Shown here: piece by piece, positions 57,101 to 63,924 of the stretch
Layout of the letters: each line of letters starts with the position of its first letter
Numbering within the stretch: the first letter of the stretch is position 1
Assembly (NCBI GenBank): GCA_013396755.1
Contig: VWZF01002437.1
Span: 682,001-746,000 of the forward strand
Origin: Sclerurus mexicanus
Taxonomy: Eukaryota; Chordata; Aves; Passeriformes; Furnariidae
Length of the DNA: 64,000 nt
Reading direction: 5' to 3'
Position numbers and translations under genes: made by a program
Notes under the pieces: generated by a model
What the model was told of the DNA's origin: nothing
Databases searched by the model: none
The model's input: only the letters and a program-made list of their open reading frames with translations

Positions 57101-57740
57101 GAAATGCGGGAGGTAGGATATTTTTTCCCTTCTGAATTTTTTCAAAGATACATAAAAATAAATACTTCGGTTTTGAATTAATTTCATATTATTTACTTAG
57201 TTTATATATATTTATTTATATGACCTTAATTTACTTAGTTGCCATTGAATTCTTTCCCAGCATAATTTAGCTTACCTATGAGAGACCAGGGCATCCCAGG
57301 ATAAGCAAATGCTTTGGTAAATTGTTCATCCCCATCCATTGCTCCTTCTTTTGCATGCTAAGATTGATGAGGACTGACACAGAGACATTATGACAGATTT
57401 TTAACCCCGGTAATTAGGGGGAAAGTTAGAGTTTTCAATATTCTTGTACTTATTTATGGCTACAGTAAATCCATTTCTATTTGCTTTGTATTTATTTACA
57501 GATGCCAAAAAGGACAAAACCAATGGTCACCTGTGGATACTACTTATTCTGGTCCTCATCATTTTATTAGGGATGGGCTTCATGATTTTTTTTGCATTCA
57601 GGATCAGAACTCGCAGTCAGGCTGCAGGAGAGGAGAGGTGGTGCAGCACACAGATAGAGCACAACCAGGCCCTACCTGGAAGGGACAAGGGAAGTGATTG
57701 TACCAACGACACAGAAAAAAATGAACACAGTGTTGTCTGA
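27134..57740 (+). CDS. MRC1L: Gene 2: complete macrophage mannose receptor 1-like protein lacking the cysteine-rich domain (29 exons, 1308 aa)
   Basis: This is a type I membrane C-type lectin receptor, expected to bind and internalise mannosylated ligands. The 29 exons sum to 3927 nt and close in frame. Rough layout: signal peptide 1-20, FNII 21-78, CTLD1 79-219, CTLD2 to 370, CTLD3 to about 515, CTLD4 to 643, linker, CTLD5 656-812, CTLD6 to 943, CTLD7 to 1075, CTLD8 to 1219, membrane helix about 1240-1262, and a 46-residue tail ending NEHSVV. Human MRC1 has 1456 aa and 30 exons; the difference is essentially the absent cysteine-rich exon, not found in the 1.15 kb between exon 1 and FNII. CTLD4 has EPN and WND, so it should bind mannose. 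CTLD5 has EPN but WKD. The C-terminus resembles mammalian MRC1, so this is probably an MRC1L-A or -B type paralogue (inference). Confidence 0.95.
27195..28346 (+). other. Gene 2 intron between signal-peptide and FNII exons: no cysteine-rich exon
   Basis: I looked through this 1152-bp stretch for the cysteine-rich exon landmarks (FLIYNED, QKFRW, LGVP, QKWEC, WKIYG) and found none. All forward frames are broken by frequent stops. There are no undetermined bases. No repeat was recognised. Confidence 0.75.
28347..28520 (+). CDS. MRC1L: Gene 2 exon, fibronectin type II domain
   Basis: Flanked by ttcccccctag-type acceptor and gtaagt; phase 1 at both ends; 174 nt as in gene 3. It encodes LRGNANGQPCVFPFKYEGKQ, then C.DAGRSDGWLWCATT and KLYGFCP. 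All four FNII cysteines and the core tryptophans are present, so a collagen-binding fold is expected. Confidence 0.95.
28521..29691. other. Gene 2 intron between FNII and CTLD1, nothing recognised
   Basis: No repeat or exon seen. The introns 29854-30760, 30875-31880 and 32028-33233 are similar; the second was checked for a miR-511-like hairpin without success. Confidence 0.45.
29692..29853 (+). CDS. MRC1L: Gene 2 exon, start of CTLD1
   Basis: Flanked by tcttccag and gtaaaa; phase 1 at both ends. It encodes YQINSESALTWHQARKSCQQ, QNAELLSITETQEQAY, nearly identical to human MRC1 CTLD1. Confidence 0.95.
30761..30874 (+). CDS. MRC1L: Gene 2 exon, middle of CTLD1
   Basis: Flanked by ctaatttag and gtagga; phase 1 at both ends. 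It encodes KKFGFAFWIGLNTLNFNGGW, QWAGGSPFRYLNWAP, matching human GLWIGLNSLSFNSGWQW. Confidence 0.93.
31881..32027 (+). CDS. MRC1L: Gene 2 exon, end of CTLD1
   Basis: Flanked by tactccaag and gtaggt; phase 1 at both ends. It encodes CGVLNPRKNAKWENQACNQR, LGYICKKG and a short linker. Confidence 0.93.
33234..33416 (+). CDS. MRC1L: Gene 2 exon, start of CTLD2
   Basis: Flanked by ggttttag and gtgagt; phase 1 at both ends. It encodes CTDSWWPYAGHCYSIQREPK, GDLASVHNIAEYSFLVSQLGY, matching human CTLD2 (SQWWPYAGHCYKI). Confidence 0.94.
34317..34471 (+). CDS. MRC1L: Gene 2 exon, middle of CTLD2
   Basis: Flanked by atgcttcag and gtatat; phase 1 in, phase 0 out. It encodes PTEELWLGLNDLKAHFYFEW, SDGTPVTFTKW and LEDCTVMKGQ. 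Confidence 0.93.
35643..35756 (+). CDS. MRC1L: Gene 2 exon, end of CTLD2
   Basis: Flanked by ttttctag and gtaaat; phase 0 at both ends; 114 nt as in gene 1. It encodes DGYWATDVCDKQLGYICKKK, a linker and the GCQK opening of CTLD3. Confidence 0.92.
36634..36749 (+). CDS. MRC1L: Gene 2 exon, start of CTLD3
   Basis: Flanked by tgtcacag and gtggga; phase 0 in, phase 2 out. It encodes GWKRYGLHCYLVGSALLTFS, EANKTCEQ and ATVESR. Confidence 0.92.
37647..37795 (+). CDS. MRC1L: Gene 2 exon, middle of CTLD3
   Basis: Flanked by cactgcag and gtaagc; phase 2 in, phase 1 out; 149 nt as in gene 1. It encodes MEQTFLISLTALRSEKYFWI, GLSNAEEQESFRW and THWNTAMP. Confidence 0.92.
38670..38863 (+). CDS. MRC1L: Gene 2 exon, end of CTLD3 and start of CTLD4
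   Basis: Flanked by atcacaaag and gtaagt; phase 1 in, phase 0 out. It encodes GCVAMRTADGLWDVVSCEKT, YLCKQ, a proline-rich linker (VPPPAPPVQVPV) and CAEGWDGSSQTDSCFK. Confidence 0.92.
40112..40239 (+). CDS. MRC1L: Gene 2 exon, first half of CTLD4
   Basis: Flanked by gttcttaacag and gtgagt; phase 0 in, phase 2 out; 128 nt as in gene 1. It encodes FFVREGNQKKSWFEAEEFCR, GGSLVTINTREDQ. Confidence 0.92.
41256..41343 (+). CDS. MRC1L: Gene 2 exon, middle of CTLD4
   Basis: Flanked by attattgtag and gtgagt; phase 2 in, phase 0 out. It encodes DKGLNTQAFWIGLFLLNPDE and GFAWIDGSP. Confidence 0.92.
41939..42083 (+). CDS. MRC1L: Gene 2 exon, CTLD4 sugar-binding segment (EPN and WND intact)
   Basis: Flanked by tccaacacag and gtatat; phase 0 in, phase 1 out. 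It encodes VLYENWDEDEPNNHEELEHC and RWNDLHCEHLLNWICETKK. EPN, the following glutamate and WND are all present, the set that ligates calcium and mannose in MRC1 CTLD4. This is therefore the likely main carbohydrate site of gene 2. Confidence 0.94.
42084..44363. other. Gene 2 longest intron, with a short GC-rich segment
   Basis: 2.28 kb between CTLD4 and the linker exon. About 42560-42720 is GC-rich with an inverted GTGCCACTGG / CCAGTGGG-like pair near 42662-42690. The rest is AT-rich without recognisable content. Confidence 0.45.
44364..44399 (+). CDS. MRC1L: Gene 2 exon, 36-nt linker between CTLD4 and CTLD5
   Basis: A mini-exon TPLKPELDYKL between attttatag and gtagga, phase 1 at both ends, same size as the gene 1 counterpart. 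Confidence 0.86.
44500..44663 (+). CDS. MRC1L: Gene 2 exon, start of CTLD5
   Basis: Flanked by acctttcag and gtaagc; phase 1 in, phase 0 out. It encodes EYQLTKDGWIIYEDKQYYFS, EEARRIC..NFADLVVIE and FLWKY. Confidence 0.93.
45167..45234 (+). CDS. MRC1L: Gene 2 exon, middle of CTLD5
   Basis: 68 nt between ttgtttcag and gtgagt; phase 0 in, phase 2 out. It encodes SYTKHKGKPYFIGLVVSFDK and KF. Confidence 0.92.
46033..46130 (+). CDS. MRC1L: Gene 2 exon, CTLD5 EPN segment
   Basis: Flanked by tcttccag and gtgagt; phase 2 in, phase 1 out. It encodes WLDETPVNYVAWAPNEPNFA and NNDENCVVM. EPN is intact here. Confidence 0.93.
46452..46591 (+). CDS. MRC1L: Gene 2 exon, end of CTLD5 (WKD instead of WND) and start of CTLD6
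   Basis: Flanked by tctttgcag and gtgcag (a weak donor); phase 1 in, phase 0 out. It encodes GFWKDVSCAVKNAFICERHN, a linker with an NAT glycosylation site, and GGCPETWLLFNNK. The calcium-ligand asparagine of WND is replaced by lysine, so this site is probably non-functional. Confidence 0.9.
47775..47889 (+). CDS. MRC1L: Gene 2 exon, first part of CTLD6
   Basis: Flanked by tctccgcag and gtatga; phase 0 in, phase 1 out; 115 nt as in gene 1. It encodes CYKIFGSREDERVTWHLARS, TCIDLGGNLASIHNDQVQ. Confidence 0.92.
48480..48655 (+). CDS. MRC1L: Gene 2 exon, middle of CTLD6
   Basis: Flanked by tttttattag and gtaaac; phase 1 in, phase 0 out. It encodes AFLTFHLKDVASGTWIGLND, STYLWTDGSVFDYSKWAP and ends WKYIE. 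Confidence 0.92.
49306..49408 (+). CDS. MRC1L: Gene 2 exon, end of CTLD6
   Basis: Flanked by ttccctag and gtaagt; phase 0 in, phase 1 out. It encodes TDCIAMTKRSVDEAGLWENT, DCKHNKSYICQMDS. Confidence 0.92.
49409..50793. other. Gene 2 intron between CTLD6 and CTLD7, T/G-rich start
   Basis: Begins with a TTTGTTTGTTGGG-type low-complexity tract to about 49485; the remainder has no recognised element. The introns 46592-47774 and 51809-53185 likewise show nothing beyond simple repeats. Confidence 0.45.
50794..51023 (+). CDS. MRC1L: Gene 2 exon, first part of CTLD7
   Basis: Flanked by tcctacag and gtaaga; phase 1 in, phase 0 out. It encodes YGNTSYLIIPSKMNWEEARK, C.EKSSELASIFD and LWIGLNSNV. Confidence 0.93.
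51643..51808 (+). CDS. MRC1L: Gene 2 exon, end of CTLD7
   Basis: Flanked by aattttag and gtaagc; phase 0 in, phase 1 out. It encodes NYGYYRWTDKRKISFSKWNY, ACVYLDLSGAWKTASCNE and PVCKKYE. Confidence 0.92.
53186..53332 (+). CDS. MRC1L: Gene 2 exon, first part of CTLD8
   Basis: Flanked by tttcttctag and gtaatt; phase 1 at both ends. It encodes CPESDYISWIPFRSHCYYFN, ANEMSWAQSVTQCIQS. Confidence 0.93.
54195..54311 (+). CDS. MRC1L: Gene 2 exon, middle of CTLD8
   Basis: Flanked by cttaatag and gtaact; phase 1 at both ends. It encodes GGMLTSVEDPTESKFLVEHA and SGFWIGIHRNVN. Confidence 0.91.
55132..55299 (+). CDS. MRC1L: Gene 2 exon, end of CTLD8
   Basis: Flanked by acattag and gtaagt; phase 1 at both ends. 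It encodes GQLLWQDNSALDFVNWGEGQ, YCVELSVSTGYWSVLPCSSQ and GFICKKPK. Confidence 0.93.
56250..56610. other. GC-rich island in the gene 2 intron after CTLD8
   Basis: About 360 bp that is markedly richer in G+C and CpG than its AT-rich surroundings, open on both strands for 80-136 codons because of its composition. It could be an inserted element (for example an LTR piece) or a regulatory island. No terminal repeats identified. Confidence 0.4.
57083..57112 (+). CDS. MRC1L: Gene 2 exon, 30-nt juxtamembrane linker
   Basis: A mini-exon (TIPKTVGNAG with the split first codon) between tctttgacag and gtagga, phase 1 at both ends. It is needed to join the neighbouring exons as in gene 1, although direct joining would also keep the frame. 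Confidence 0.75.
57502..57740 (+). CDS. MRC1L: Gene 2 last exon, membrane segment and cytoplasmic tail
   Basis: Starts after tatttacag in phase 1. A basic stretch (KKDKTNGH) is followed by the helix LWILLILVLIILLGMGFMIF and a 46-residue tail ending NEHSVV and TGA. Human MRC1 ends NEHSVI. The tail contains no tyrosine; the human FENTLY region is replaced by EERWCSTQ. Confidence 0.94.
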
Positions 57741-60055
57741 TGGGATGAAACAGCCAAACTAAATGGTTAAGCTTAAAAAATATAGCTGAAACAAAGGAAA
57801 TCTTAGTCTCTATTAGATGCATGTAACTTCTACTATGAATTAAAGGGCAGTTATTCCTTTGGTGAGGATTAAGAACTATTGCTCCATGCTCTTCAATAAA
57901 TATTCTCAGGTACTTATGGAGTTAGTACTGCACAAAATTAAGCAAGCATGAAAAATATCAGAACAAGTGAGAATTTATATTCTAAAAGTTATAGTTAATA
58001 TGAGAGCATTCCCTTTATTTAGAGATTTGTGGCAGCAGCACATAAAGACTAACAATGAGCACTCCTTGCAGAGCGCTCAGCCCTAATGCCTGCACTTTGA
58101 GAATATCTCGCCATACTGTACTGAAGCATGCACACTGGTACTCAAGTAAAGTGGTGTTTGGAATAAACAGAGATCTACATGAACTGTTTGTAGTCTTCCC
58201 GCTTTACAGAAAAATATATATATTCCTTGTGATAGTATTATAAGTGAAATGCAAATAGTTGTCCTTTGTTCATGGCTTCGACTTGGATTTTGTAAAACAA
58301 GTAAATCTTTGCGATAAAATCTTATTTTATGACTTTGAATGTTTTTTTATCAATTATGAAGATGAGACTACATCAGTAAATGATCTATATATTACATAAT
58401 AACACTTCAGTGTTGTTTATTTAGCCTGCAGAGATGTTACAGAGTTTGGTGATTGAGTCATCTACCTTAAAAGAGAGGCTAACAGGAGGAAACACAGAAA
58501 CATGAACAAGTCACATGACTAAAAAAGCCATAAATAAACTAAAAAGTAAAGGAGATGCCAAATAGAGCTGGAAGAATCCATTCCTAGTTTAATTTCTCTT
58601 GATCACTCATTTTAGGATGTCTTTGCTTATTATCCTCCACCTCTCTGATAAATATACTTACAGCTGAGCTCTGTGTCCAAGCTACAGGCCAGTAAAGCAG
58701 TGGGGCACACCACAGTGCCTTGGTAGTGAAACGTTTTAGAAGTTTACTGTGCTGTTTAAGTTTTCTATGAATTCTCTGTTGTCTGTGATGTGCTGATGAA
58801 AAAAAATTCTCAGGGATCTCTGGGAAAAATAAACCTTTAGAAAGTGGCATAAGAACAGTAGAGGAGATATCACATGGCATTGGATTGATGCTTTGTAGAT
58901 ATGGCAATTAAATAAAACATGTTGCAAAGGATGAGGAATAAAGAGAGTTTTGTACTTAAACTACTCTTACTGATAGTCCTCTTGATCTTACACCTTTTCT
59001 GTCCCCTTCATGTAAGTTATAACAAATACATATATTTTAGGGGTTTTTTGTAAATACTGAGATTGAATTGGATTCAGTGCTGTTTGATGGATAATCATAA
59101 AGGCAAAGCAAATGAAAAGAGTAAATGCATGAAAAAAATTCTAAAATAATATAATTATTTATTTTTTTGATATTTGATATTGATAACACAGCTCTGAAGA
59201 CCCTGTACTGTGTGACTGGGTTTCTTCTCTGAAGTTAAGTGATGCTTTGCCCTTGCAGAAAATATTGTGAGATTTGCCTTCATAATAGAGACAAGAAAAA
59301 TTTGAAAGGCAATTTCATCAGAATATTTTTTCTTCAAAATAAATAAGAGATTTGGCATCATAGCTGAAATTCATTTCCGCTTCATAAAGAACTGCAGCTC
59401 ACTTGTAAAGATTGAAAATATTCCTCCTTCCTTGTCTCATTTACACTTGGTACAAAGAAAAAATTAGGTATTAAAATTCATTTGTACTTTATGGATTAAA
59501 TAATTTTGAAAAACAATTTTGCTGCCGAAATCACTGGTTAACAGAAAGATTTGTAAAAATTTGACTGATTTGTATTGGTTCTTCTAAGATAAATTCACAT
59601 GAAACAACAACATGGTAGCTTTCCTAGCTGATAAATCAGAGAAGATAAAAGCCAGATGTACACAGAGTGCCCAGCTTGTTAAGTCATCAAGTAAAATTAA
59701 ATTGTCCTGTCTGGGTTAAGTTTTCACTGAAATAGTTAACATTGCTCATTGCATTAAATTAAACTGATATATTTTTTGTAGCAGTGAAGACCTAACTGGC
59801 TAAGAAATTTGCATATATTTTTCTCTGAGTTTTCCAGGTATGTATGTCTGACATTTAAAGTACATCCATTCAAGTGCACTCCCTGCTTCCTCTGTCTTTG
59901 AGGGTCAGAATGTTACAATTCCAAAGCAGAACAAAGAAAGTTAAAAATAATTCAGCAGAATGATGTTAAACTCTTAAAACTTTGTCACTTGCATTTGAAT
60001 GGATGGAAATTTCACTTTCAGATGTAAAGTTTGAATTTTGTAATTATTTATAGAT
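57741..60055. other. Intergenic region between genes 2 and 3
   Basis: It holds the 3' UTR and poly(A) signals of gene 2, then AT-rich sequence with no recognised gene or repeat, up to the promoter-like block of gene 3. Confidence 0.6.
57895..57900 (+). terminator. Poly(A) signal of gene 2
   Basis: AATAAA about 155 bp after the stop. A variant ATTAAA lies at 57839-57844. Either could direct 3' processing. Confidence 0.55.
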
Positions 60056-60145
60056 TTCAAAATACCACATGTGACAGGATATTTCCTTATTTAGAGCCCA
60101 GAGTTTTCTCTTTCAACTAAAAATCTCCAAAACTGAGAAGGAACC
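60056..60145 (+). promoter_or_regulatory. Probable proximal promoter of gene 3 (block shared with gene 2)
   Basis: Counterpart of the gene 2 block: TTTCAAAATACCA, CATGTGACAGGATATTTCC, TATTTAGAG and CTGAGAAGGA in the same order and spacing. The E-box lies about 150 bp before the ATG. The reverse strand of ATTTCCTTA reads TAAGGAAAT, a possible ETS/PU.1 core. Confidence 0.5.
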
Positions 60146-60221
60146 AAAACCAACTGATTCCTTAAGGACCTCTACTGCAGCAATTAATTTCAGCTCGTCT
60201 CTTTGCAAATAAGAAGACAGA

Positions 60222-60291
60222 ATGAAACACTTGACTTTTTCTACAGTCTTAGTTTTCCTCTCATTTGTTCATACTGCTTTTCAGACACTTG
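60222..60291 (+). CDS. MRC1L: Gene 3 exon 1, signal peptide
   Basis: ATG with A at -3 (acagaATG). It encodes MKHLTFSTVLVFLSFVHTAF plus QTL and one base, donor gtgagt. The core STVLVFLSFV fits a signal peptide; no ATG precedes it in the likely 5' UTR. Confidence 0.85.
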
Positions 60292-63200
60292 GTGAGTTTA
60301 TTTTTTCCTATCCCGTGAAAAAGTGGATGTGAAAGTGGGCATCTTTGTTTTCTTGATGGGTTCTCAGGCTCTTTAAGATTTTCACACAGCTTGACTACTC
60401 TGCATTTCATACTTGTCCTAGCAGGAGTACACAGAACTTTACAAAAGACAGACACAGATATATTGGTTTACTCTTAAAGAGAGTGGAAGAGTTGAAAAGG
60501 GGTAAAAGCTGGGAATCAGAAGTCAGGACAGACGTGTGTGTGGATAAAGACTGACTTTTGGGTAAAAATTAGTTATTGGTTATGTCTGCTCTGTGAAGTA
60601 GATGGACTTTACGCTTCATTCCATAGTCCTTGTCTGTATGTGGGGCTGACTTAGAAAAAATGAAAAAGAGAAAGGAATTAAATAAGGTGTTGTATGTGTA
60701 TCTCTTAGCCTTAACATGAGATTGTGCGGGATGAGACAGAACCTGTGGATTAATCTAAGATGTAACACTGTGGCTGAGCAGATGCCAGTGGGGGAAAAAA
60801 AAAATTAGAAATATACGGGAGTCAAGAACAGCCTTGCAATAACCACTGCAACTTTCAGAGTAAGCATGAAGGGCAGAGTTAAGGCTCTGAGGTTGACCAA
60901 AACCAGATCACAGCTACCTTTTGATGTAAGGATGATGATAATGTTCAAGGACATTTTTTCTTTATCCTCCAGTTCATATCACAGCTTCCAAAATCAGACA
61001 CTGTGCCATGTGAGCTATGGCACCACTACCCCGTGCAAAAAGGGAGTCTGCTCTGTGAGCTGGGAACCAAACTCACAAGCAGGAACCTCACAGTTTCCAG
61101 CAAGAACTCCTAATATTAGACTCCAAAATACTACAAGGGACAACCGCCAAAACTTAGGGGACTAAACTTAGCACTTATTTATTTAGCATTGAGAAATAAA
61201 AGATTTAATAATATTTAAAACATTTTGCCTAAATGGGCAAGAAAAGGAGAAACTAGGTCTAAGTTTCAAATTTAGATTTGCTGAAGTGAGACTTCCATAT
61301 TTTACTGAACTGGTCTAAGTAATACAGGGACTTTCTGGGAGAGCTCAAGAACTATTCTTTCTGTCATAGCCTCCCAGAATTTCCCAGACACTTTCTCCTC
61401 TATTCACTATTTATGCTAGAAATTTACTTTAGTATTTGAAGGGGTAGCTCTCTGTCCCTTATGCATTATTCTTTCAGAAGGATATGGGAGCAATGCTGCA
61501 TCTCTGTTTCCATGTGGCAACTTGAGGCACAGAGATATGAAGGGCAGAGCTTTGTCCTCCTGTTCCTAGAATAGGTCCTAGAATATTCCTTGTAGTCCAA
61601 ATTCCAATCCCTCATGACCCAAAGCCAGTGAGAACTGTATGCTACCTGGAATTTTGAAAAGCATGCAGCTGTGTGCTCAGACTGACGTGCTTTGCATGTC
61701 AACAGTACGGCTGCAGTTCTGGGCAGCCCTTCTCTGCTGAGGATGCTTGTCTCAATGGATTGCTAAATTAGGCTGCCTATAATCCTTTGGGAGTGTTAAC
61801 CACCTTGTTCAACATTCACAATGCACCAGCACACAGGCCTACACCTGCAGTATCTGTATGCTGCCCTGTTCTTGTGAGAATGTTTGTGATTTGACTGTGT
61901 GAATTACATTGACTTTTTATGATGGACATACTAATGGAAGGATGCTGGATACTGGAACAAGGCAAGATAATGAGTCACCATTACACAGTTTTTTCATCCT
62001 AAAAAAACCCCTCCAAACCATAACAGAACATGCCAATTCCAGAAGGAGAAAGAGTTTCAGAAGGCTCACTCGCTAACTGTATGAAGCACAATTGCAGCCC
62101 CGTGGAGATGTAGGCAATAGGACCTAAATCTATAATGCATGAAGTGATGGCAAACTTACAAATCTGCAGTAAGGTCTCTTTTGAAAATTTTGAATGAAAT
62201 GTGCATTTCAGAAGAAAATTAAATTCCATTATAATTATGACATTTTTGAAGCTGTCATAATGTGTTTTATGTGTTCTTATTTCTCTGTATTGTATTTACA
62301 TGCAGTTACATGAGCTGCATTTATTTTTCTCTCTCTCAGATTGAAGTAAGTCTTGAAAATGCCATCTGATCCTTGCAAATGTGACTCATAATTGCAGTTG
62401 CCTGACATGAGTCAGATCAACCTAGAATCAATAGCACATATCTCTCTCTTCACAAGCTCCTCCACCAAGTGCTCACCATAAATACAATAATTCTGAATGT
62501 TTTGTTTTACAGACAATGAAGTATTTTTAATATACAATGAGGATACTAAGCTCTGTTTAAGTGCTCAGAGTACTGAGGCAGTCACAACAGCAACTTGCAG
62601 GAAAAATACTGACTTACAAAAATTCAGGTGGGTCTCTGATCATCAGCTGATGAGCGTGGCATTTGCACAATGTTTGGGAGTGCCCTACAAGAAAAAACAG
62701 GCTAAAATTTCTCTGTACCTATGCGACAAGAAAAGTGAATTCCAGAAATGGGAATGCAGAAACACGACCTTGGCAATTCAAGGGGAAGCATTATTTCTCA
62801 GTGCTGGCAGAAGAAAAGAAAATATTGTGCTGAAAACAGGATCAGAGCCAATGAGTAAATGGAAGATCTATGGAACTGTGGATGATTTGTGTTCTCGGGG
62901 CCATGAAGGTAAAGTTTAAAGGTTAATCTTGATGGTTTGTTGAATGCACTTGTTTGCCATCACAGATACGGTTCTTTGATTTCTGCTCCCCTTAGTTTAA
63001 TATCAGCTGTTCCCCCTGAGGCAATGGTGGACTAGAGGATGATTAGTCCACATATTCAGGCCTGTCTTCCTCCATCCTGGAGAAACAGACCTGCTTAGGT
63101 TCAGACAGAATGCAGTATGTGCAAAAAATGTGCTTTTTTTTTTTCTTTACTTTTAAAGCAAGGGTGGATGTAGGTTACTTTTAATTGTTAGAGTTACCCA

Positions 63201-63924
63201 CTTTTCTCAGTGACGCCTAGCAATAATACAAGAGGCAATGGGCAGAAACTGATGTATATTAAGTTCCACCTGAATATGAGAAAGAACTTTACTGTGTGTA
63301 CTCTTACTAGTGAGATTGTATTAGTATGGTTGGATGAAAGGCAAAAATCTCTAAGTTTAATACACCAGTATTAAACATAAGGAAATAATCCCATGCATGC
63401 TGCCTTTATGGTTTACTTTTAATGAAGGATTGGAAATTAAGCTACATAATAAAAAAAAAAAATTAGAAAATTATATTGAAATATTTGACACAAAAATCGC
63501 TACAGTTCTTTCATAGTTGGCTACAGTATGAGACTGCTGTATTTCCAGCTGTTATGGCTACTGATGTTCCCCAAAAAGAAATGGTAAATTGCAAGACCTA
63601 CCAAGAACTTCCAGGAAAGACACTGCTAGTGACAGCAGTTTCCCAGGTACACTTGTGTGACATTTGTAGCACTTTCTCCAGGTAGCCTTATGGAGAGTAC
63701 AGATACGAAGAACCACTTACATATATTAAAATGTCTCTTTGCCCTCTCAGATTTGTTTACCCTGTTAGGAAATTCCAATGGAGCTCCATGTGTCTTCCCC
63801 TTCCAGTTGAGTGGTAGATGGTACACTGAGTGCACCACTGCTGGCAGGTCAGATGGCCTGCTCTGGTGTGCAACAACGCCCGACTTCGACATGGACCATT
63901 TGTATGGGTTCTGCCCAACTGCCA
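60222..63924 (+). CDS. MRC1L: Gene 3: macrophage mannose receptor 1-like protein (5' part: signal peptide, cysteine-rich and FNII exons)
   Basis: The start of a third paralogue that runs off the right edge. Three exons are present with gtaagt-like donors and phase 1 junctions: a 23-codon signal-peptide exon, a 396-nt cysteine-rich (ricin B-type trefoil) exon and a 174-nt FNII exon. The coding start is the first ATG after a promoter-like block shared with gene 2. In mammals the cysteine-rich domain binds sulfated GalNAc/galactose on hormones and lymphoid glycoproteins. Here the residue corresponding to the key stacking tryptophan is methionine (EPM for GLW before SKW), so that activity is doubtful. 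The lectin domains are beyond the window. Confidence 0.93.
60292..62512. other. Gene 3 intron 1, nothing recognised
   Basis: 2.2 kb without coding similarity on either strand; the open frame at 60866-61165 lacks any family resemblance. The following intron (62909-63750) is also empty apart from short A/T runs. Confidence 0.5.
62513..62908 (+). CDS. MRC1L: Gene 3 exon 2, cysteine-rich (ricin-type) domain
   Basis: Flanked by gttttacag and gtaaag; phase 1 at both ends; 396 nt. It opens NEVFLIYNEDTKLCLSAQST and continues with QKFRWVSD, MSVAFAQCLGVP, QKWEC and WKIYGTVDDLCSRG, colinear with the human cysteine-rich domain including its six cysteines. Confidence 0.95.
63751..63924 (+). CDS. MRC1L: Gene 3 exon 3, fibronectin type II domain
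   Basis: Flanked by gccctctcag and gtaagt; phase 1 at both ends. It encodes LLGNSNGAPCVFPFQLSGRW, C.TAGRSDGLLWCATT and LYGFCPTA. One tryptophan of the conserved SDGWLWC motif is leucine here. Confidence 0.95.
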
